64,000 bases of DNA from Chromatiaceae bacterium (GTDB lineage: Bacteria; Pseudomonadota; Gammaproteobacteria; Chromatiales; Chromatiaceae). The position numbers and the translations under genes are program-made. The stretch lies in contig JAJDNF010000034.1 in the NCBI GenBank assembly GCA_022340805.1, positions 1 through 64,000 of the forward strand, read 5' to 3'. Below are positions 61,752 through 64,000 of the stretch, one piece after another. Under the pieces are notes generated by a model. The model worked only from the letters and a program-made list of their open reading frames with translations. It made no database searches and was not told the DNA's origin. The stretch's first letter is position 1. Each line of letters starts with the position of its first letter.

Positions 61752-62591
61752 GTGCGCGGCTGCTTGGCGCTCGCGCTGGCACTGCTGGCCACGCCAGTGG
61801 GCGCACGGGCGACGGACGGCGAATACCTGTTCCATGCGGCAGGCTGCCTCGCCTGCCATACCCGGGAAGGCGGCCAGCCACTTGCGGGAGGGCGGCCGCT
61901 GGAGACGCCGTACGGGGTGTTTTATACCCCCAACATCAGCCCGGACCCGGCGACCGGGATCGGCAACTGGAGCCGGGCGCAGTTCATCCAGGCCCTGAAA
62001 CACGGCACCGCACCCGACGGCAGCGCCTACTATCCGGCCTTCCCCTATCCCTCGTATCGGCTGATGACGGACCAGGATGCGGCCAGCCTGTTCGACTACC
62101 TGCGCACGACACCGGCGCAGCACCAGGCCAACCGGGAACACGACCTGCCCTGGTGGCTGGCACGCTGGATGATGAGGCTCTGGCAGTGGTGGGTGCTCGA
62201 CGAACCACCACCCGAACCGGCCGCAGTTCGCGCCGATCCGCTGCTCAGTCGCGGCCGTTACCTGGTCGACGCGCTGGGACACTGCGGCGAGTGCCACACG
62301 CCACGCAACTGGCTGGGCGTTTCGATCCGCACACGCTATCTGGCCGGCAATGCCGCCGGTCCGGATGGCGACAAGGTACCCAACATCACCCCGGACCGTG
62401 GCAGCGGCATCGGCAAATGGGATGCCGACGATCTGGAATATTTCCTCGAATCCGGCCAGCTGCCGAACGGCGACTACGCCGGCAGCCTGATGACCGAGGT
62501 GATCGACAACGCCACCTCGAAGCTCACCGCGGACGACCGCCGTGCGATGACCGCGTACCTGCGCTCGATCCGCGCGCTGCCCGGCGGCTGA
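61752..62591 (+). CDS. diheme cytochrome c
   Basis: 279 residues from GTG 61752. A signal peptide is followed by two cytochrome c domains with heme sites CLACH (about 32-36) and CGECH (about 178-182), plus axial-methionine regions (e.g. SLMTEVID). Resembles the cytochrome subunits of membrane dehydrogenases such as alcohol or gluconate dehydrogenase, but no dehydrogenase is nearby. Co-transcribed with cytochrome c'. Confidence 0.9.
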   Translation: MRGCLALALALLATPVGARATDGEYLFHAAGCLACHTREGGQPLAGGRPLETPYGVFYTPNISPDPATGIGNWSRAQFIQALKHGTAPDGSAYYPAFPYPSYRLMTDQDAASLFDYLRTTPAQHQANREHDLPWWLARWMMRLWQWWVLDEPPPEPAAVRADPLLSRGRYLVDALGHCGECHTPRNWLGVSIRTRYLAGNAAGPDGDKVPNITPDRGSGIGKWDADDLEYFLESGQLPNGDYAGSLMTEVIDNATSKLTADDRRAMTAYLRSIRALPGG

Positions 62592-62782
62592 ACTGCAGTT
62601 CGCGCACCGGCCTTTGTGCGAATGCCGGCATTCACCTGCAGCGGCGCCACGGCTTGCGGCTGCAGCCGGCTGGCCGGCCCCCGCCACCACACCTATGCTT
62701 GGTGCGTGCGCAAACGCTGCCCGGCACCCGGAATGGCGCCGCACGAAACGGATATTTACGTGATCGACCGGGAGTAAACGCC

Positions 62783-63712
62783 ATGCAGGACCAGCCCCTG
62801 CGCTTCGAGCAGATCCACATCGACGTGGCGCGTAACTCCACGGACGACTTCAATCCATTCCACGACCCGATGCGCTGGCGCAACATCCGCCGCAACCCGT
62901 TCGGCTCGACCATCGCGCTGGGCTTCCAGATGGCATTCCTGGCATCCGACCGGATCCAGCGGTATCGCGAGCAGCAGGGTGAGGCGGCGCACATCCGCGG
63001 GCAGGGACTGCACTTCAGCAACTACGAGTTTCTGTTTGCCGGCGCACTGCAGGCGGGCGAGGAATTCACCCTGGAGGTGAAGAAGACCGTCGACACCAAC
63101 GCCGGCAATGGCGGAGTCTCCAATCGCAGCGCGATCCGCAGAATCGGCGGCGAGCTGATCCTGCTCGGTACGCAGAGCGAGACACGCACGCCGCGCTTTC
63201 TCGACCAGGCCGTCCTGCAGGGACTTCCATCGCTGCAACACCTGCCAGACCGCGCCAAGGTCCCCGGCACGCCGTTCTTCTTGAAGCGCAAGTTCCTGAA
63301 TACCAGCAATGCCAAGAACTTCACCCTCGGGGCATTGTGCGACCAGTTTCAGTACTTCGACGAGCTCAGCGAGCGGATCTGCTTTCCGCCCCTGTTCACC
63401 ACCGCATTGCTGTCTTGCGCACTGCTCGAGAAAGGCTGGTCGGAAGGCTACGACTTCGAGGCCGACCCACTGGTCTATACCAGCCACCAGATCTCCGTCG
63501 ACAGGCGGATCCAGCGCCAATTGCGCAGCAACGATGTGCTGCACCTGCTGATCGAGGGTCCGCTGCCGCTGCCCGCGCACAAGGGGCTGGGGCGCAGCGC
63601 GGTCGAGCAGCAGTCTTACCATTGCTATGGGCTGCTGCACGGCAACCAGGTGCTGCTGCGCGGCCAGTTGCAGCTGGCACCGTTGCACGCGTTTCTTGCC
63701 GCGGAGATTTAG
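62783..63712 (+). CDS. hot-dog-fold (MaoC-like) protein
   Basis: 309 residues from ATG 62783 with GGGAG eight bases upstream. The N-terminal STDDFNPFHDP and IALGFQM resemble the hydratase motif of MaoC/FabZ-like hot-dog domains. A second, more divergent half runs to about 300. Substrate unknown; possibly acts on an acyl-CoA or ACP. The N-terminal Asp and His of the motif are present. No clear neighbour partner. Confidence 0.65.
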   Translation: MQDQPLRFEQIHIDVARNSTDDFNPFHDPMRWRNIRRNPFGSTIALGFQMAFLASDRIQRYREQQGEAAHIRGQGLHFSNYEFLFAGALQAGEEFTLEVKKTVDTNAGNGGVSNRSAIRRIGGELILLGTQSETRTPRFLDQAVLQGLPSLQHLPDRAKVPGTPFFLKRKFLNTSNAKNFTLGALCDQFQYFDELSERICFPPLFTTALLSCALLEKGWSEGYDFEADPLVYTSHQISVDRRIQRQLRSNDVLHLLIEGPLPLPAHKGLGRSAVEQQSYHCYGLLHGNQVLLRGQLQLAPLHAFLAAEI

Positions 63713-63910
63713 CCTTGATATTGCACCAGTCGAGCATGGACCAAACAACAGGACCTGACGTGGCGGGCGTCGAACCCGGGACACAGCGAATTTGCCACCA
63801 GCACCGCAAACCAAGAATCGAACGCGCCGGGTCCTTGTCGGTGACGATCTGGCAAATGTAGCAGGAGTACCTATACTCCCTTTGCAATCAACCAAGTAGA
63901 GGGCAGCACG

Positions 63911-64000
63911 ATGGCGGTGAAAAAGGCGGCGACGAAGAAGAAGGCAGCTGTAAAAAAGAAGGCGGCACCGAAGAAAAAGGCAGCTGTAAAAAAGAAGGCA
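63911..64000 (+). CDS. Lys/Ala-repeat, histone H1-like protein, 3' partial
   Basis: The first 30 codons are MAVKKAATKKKAAVKKKA and on, a 12-residue unit KKKAAVKKKAAP repeating. GAGGG lies upstream of the ATG. Similar to AlgP/histone H1-like tails that bind DNA non-specifically. Continues past the right edge. The repeat makes the locus prone to length variation. Confidence 0.75.
   Translation, partial: MAVKKAATKKKAAVKKKAAPKKKAAVKKKA

Noticed and set aside
63755-63790. tRNA-like T-arm on the minus strand (CGGG-TTCGACG-CCCG)
   Set aside because: No matching D-arm, anticodon arm or acceptor stem with CCA was found, so it is not called as a tRNA or attachment site.

Overview
The window is about 64 kb of high-GC, densely packed chromosome from a gammaproteobacterium. 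The gene set (FabA, OxyR with Cys199/Cys208, a pstSCAB-phoU operon, Hda with DUF2069, RimI, IbaG-like BolA) fits that class. The SoxW/TlpA thioredoxins, cytochrome c', diheme cytochrome c, and a rubrerythrin/Fe-S/DUF3501 cluster resemble Chromatiales-type sulfur oxidisers. That placement is inference; no rRNA or tRNA gene was found to confirm it.

Layout. 1-3100 is an AT-richer, gene-poor edge with a partial PP-loop ATPase and an O-methyltransferase, and looks acquired. 3100-17540 is core housekeeping: bolA-like, prfC, rimI, family 4 UDG, leuA, pssA, ilvC-ilvH-ilvB, rmuC, mtaB, xthA. 17567-23058 is the phosphate uptake operon pstS-C-A-B-phoU. 23331-29964 holds a LapG/LapD c-di-GMP adhesin-control pair, proS, a receiver-ATPase fusion protein and a decayed PAS-kinase fragment. 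30057-35247 holds fabA and a peroxide-response block (oxyR, rubrerythrin, Fe-S oxidoreductase, DUF3501) with an OxyR-like dyad, then cpdA. 36713-39826 is a tightly overlapping tlpA-soxW-tolC-adaptor operon with no inner-membrane pump.

40019-44582 is the most informative stretch. An IS110-family (IS1111-type) element, 41523-43130, has 13-bp subterminal inverted repeats. It has inserted into the end of a palindromic MITE/REP-like repeat that separates two convergent genes. The repeat has a second copy at 36511-36601. The element's long 3' noncoding tail contains a hairpin whose loop carries 8 nt complementary to the insertion site, so it is a candidate bridge RNA.

44645-53890 is again core: arsC-wrbA-DUF2069-hda (all start/stop coupled), perM, a CDP-alcohol phosphatidyltransferase, DUF2066, purM-purN-DUF3108, dcd and a solitary trpB. 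54250-64000 has pckA, DUF2853, a CarS-like CDP-archaeol synthase homologue, a phosphoesterase, a CadC-like regulator with TPRs, two c-type cytochromes, a hot-dog-fold protein and the start of a lysine/alanine-repeat, histone H1-like protein that runs off the window.
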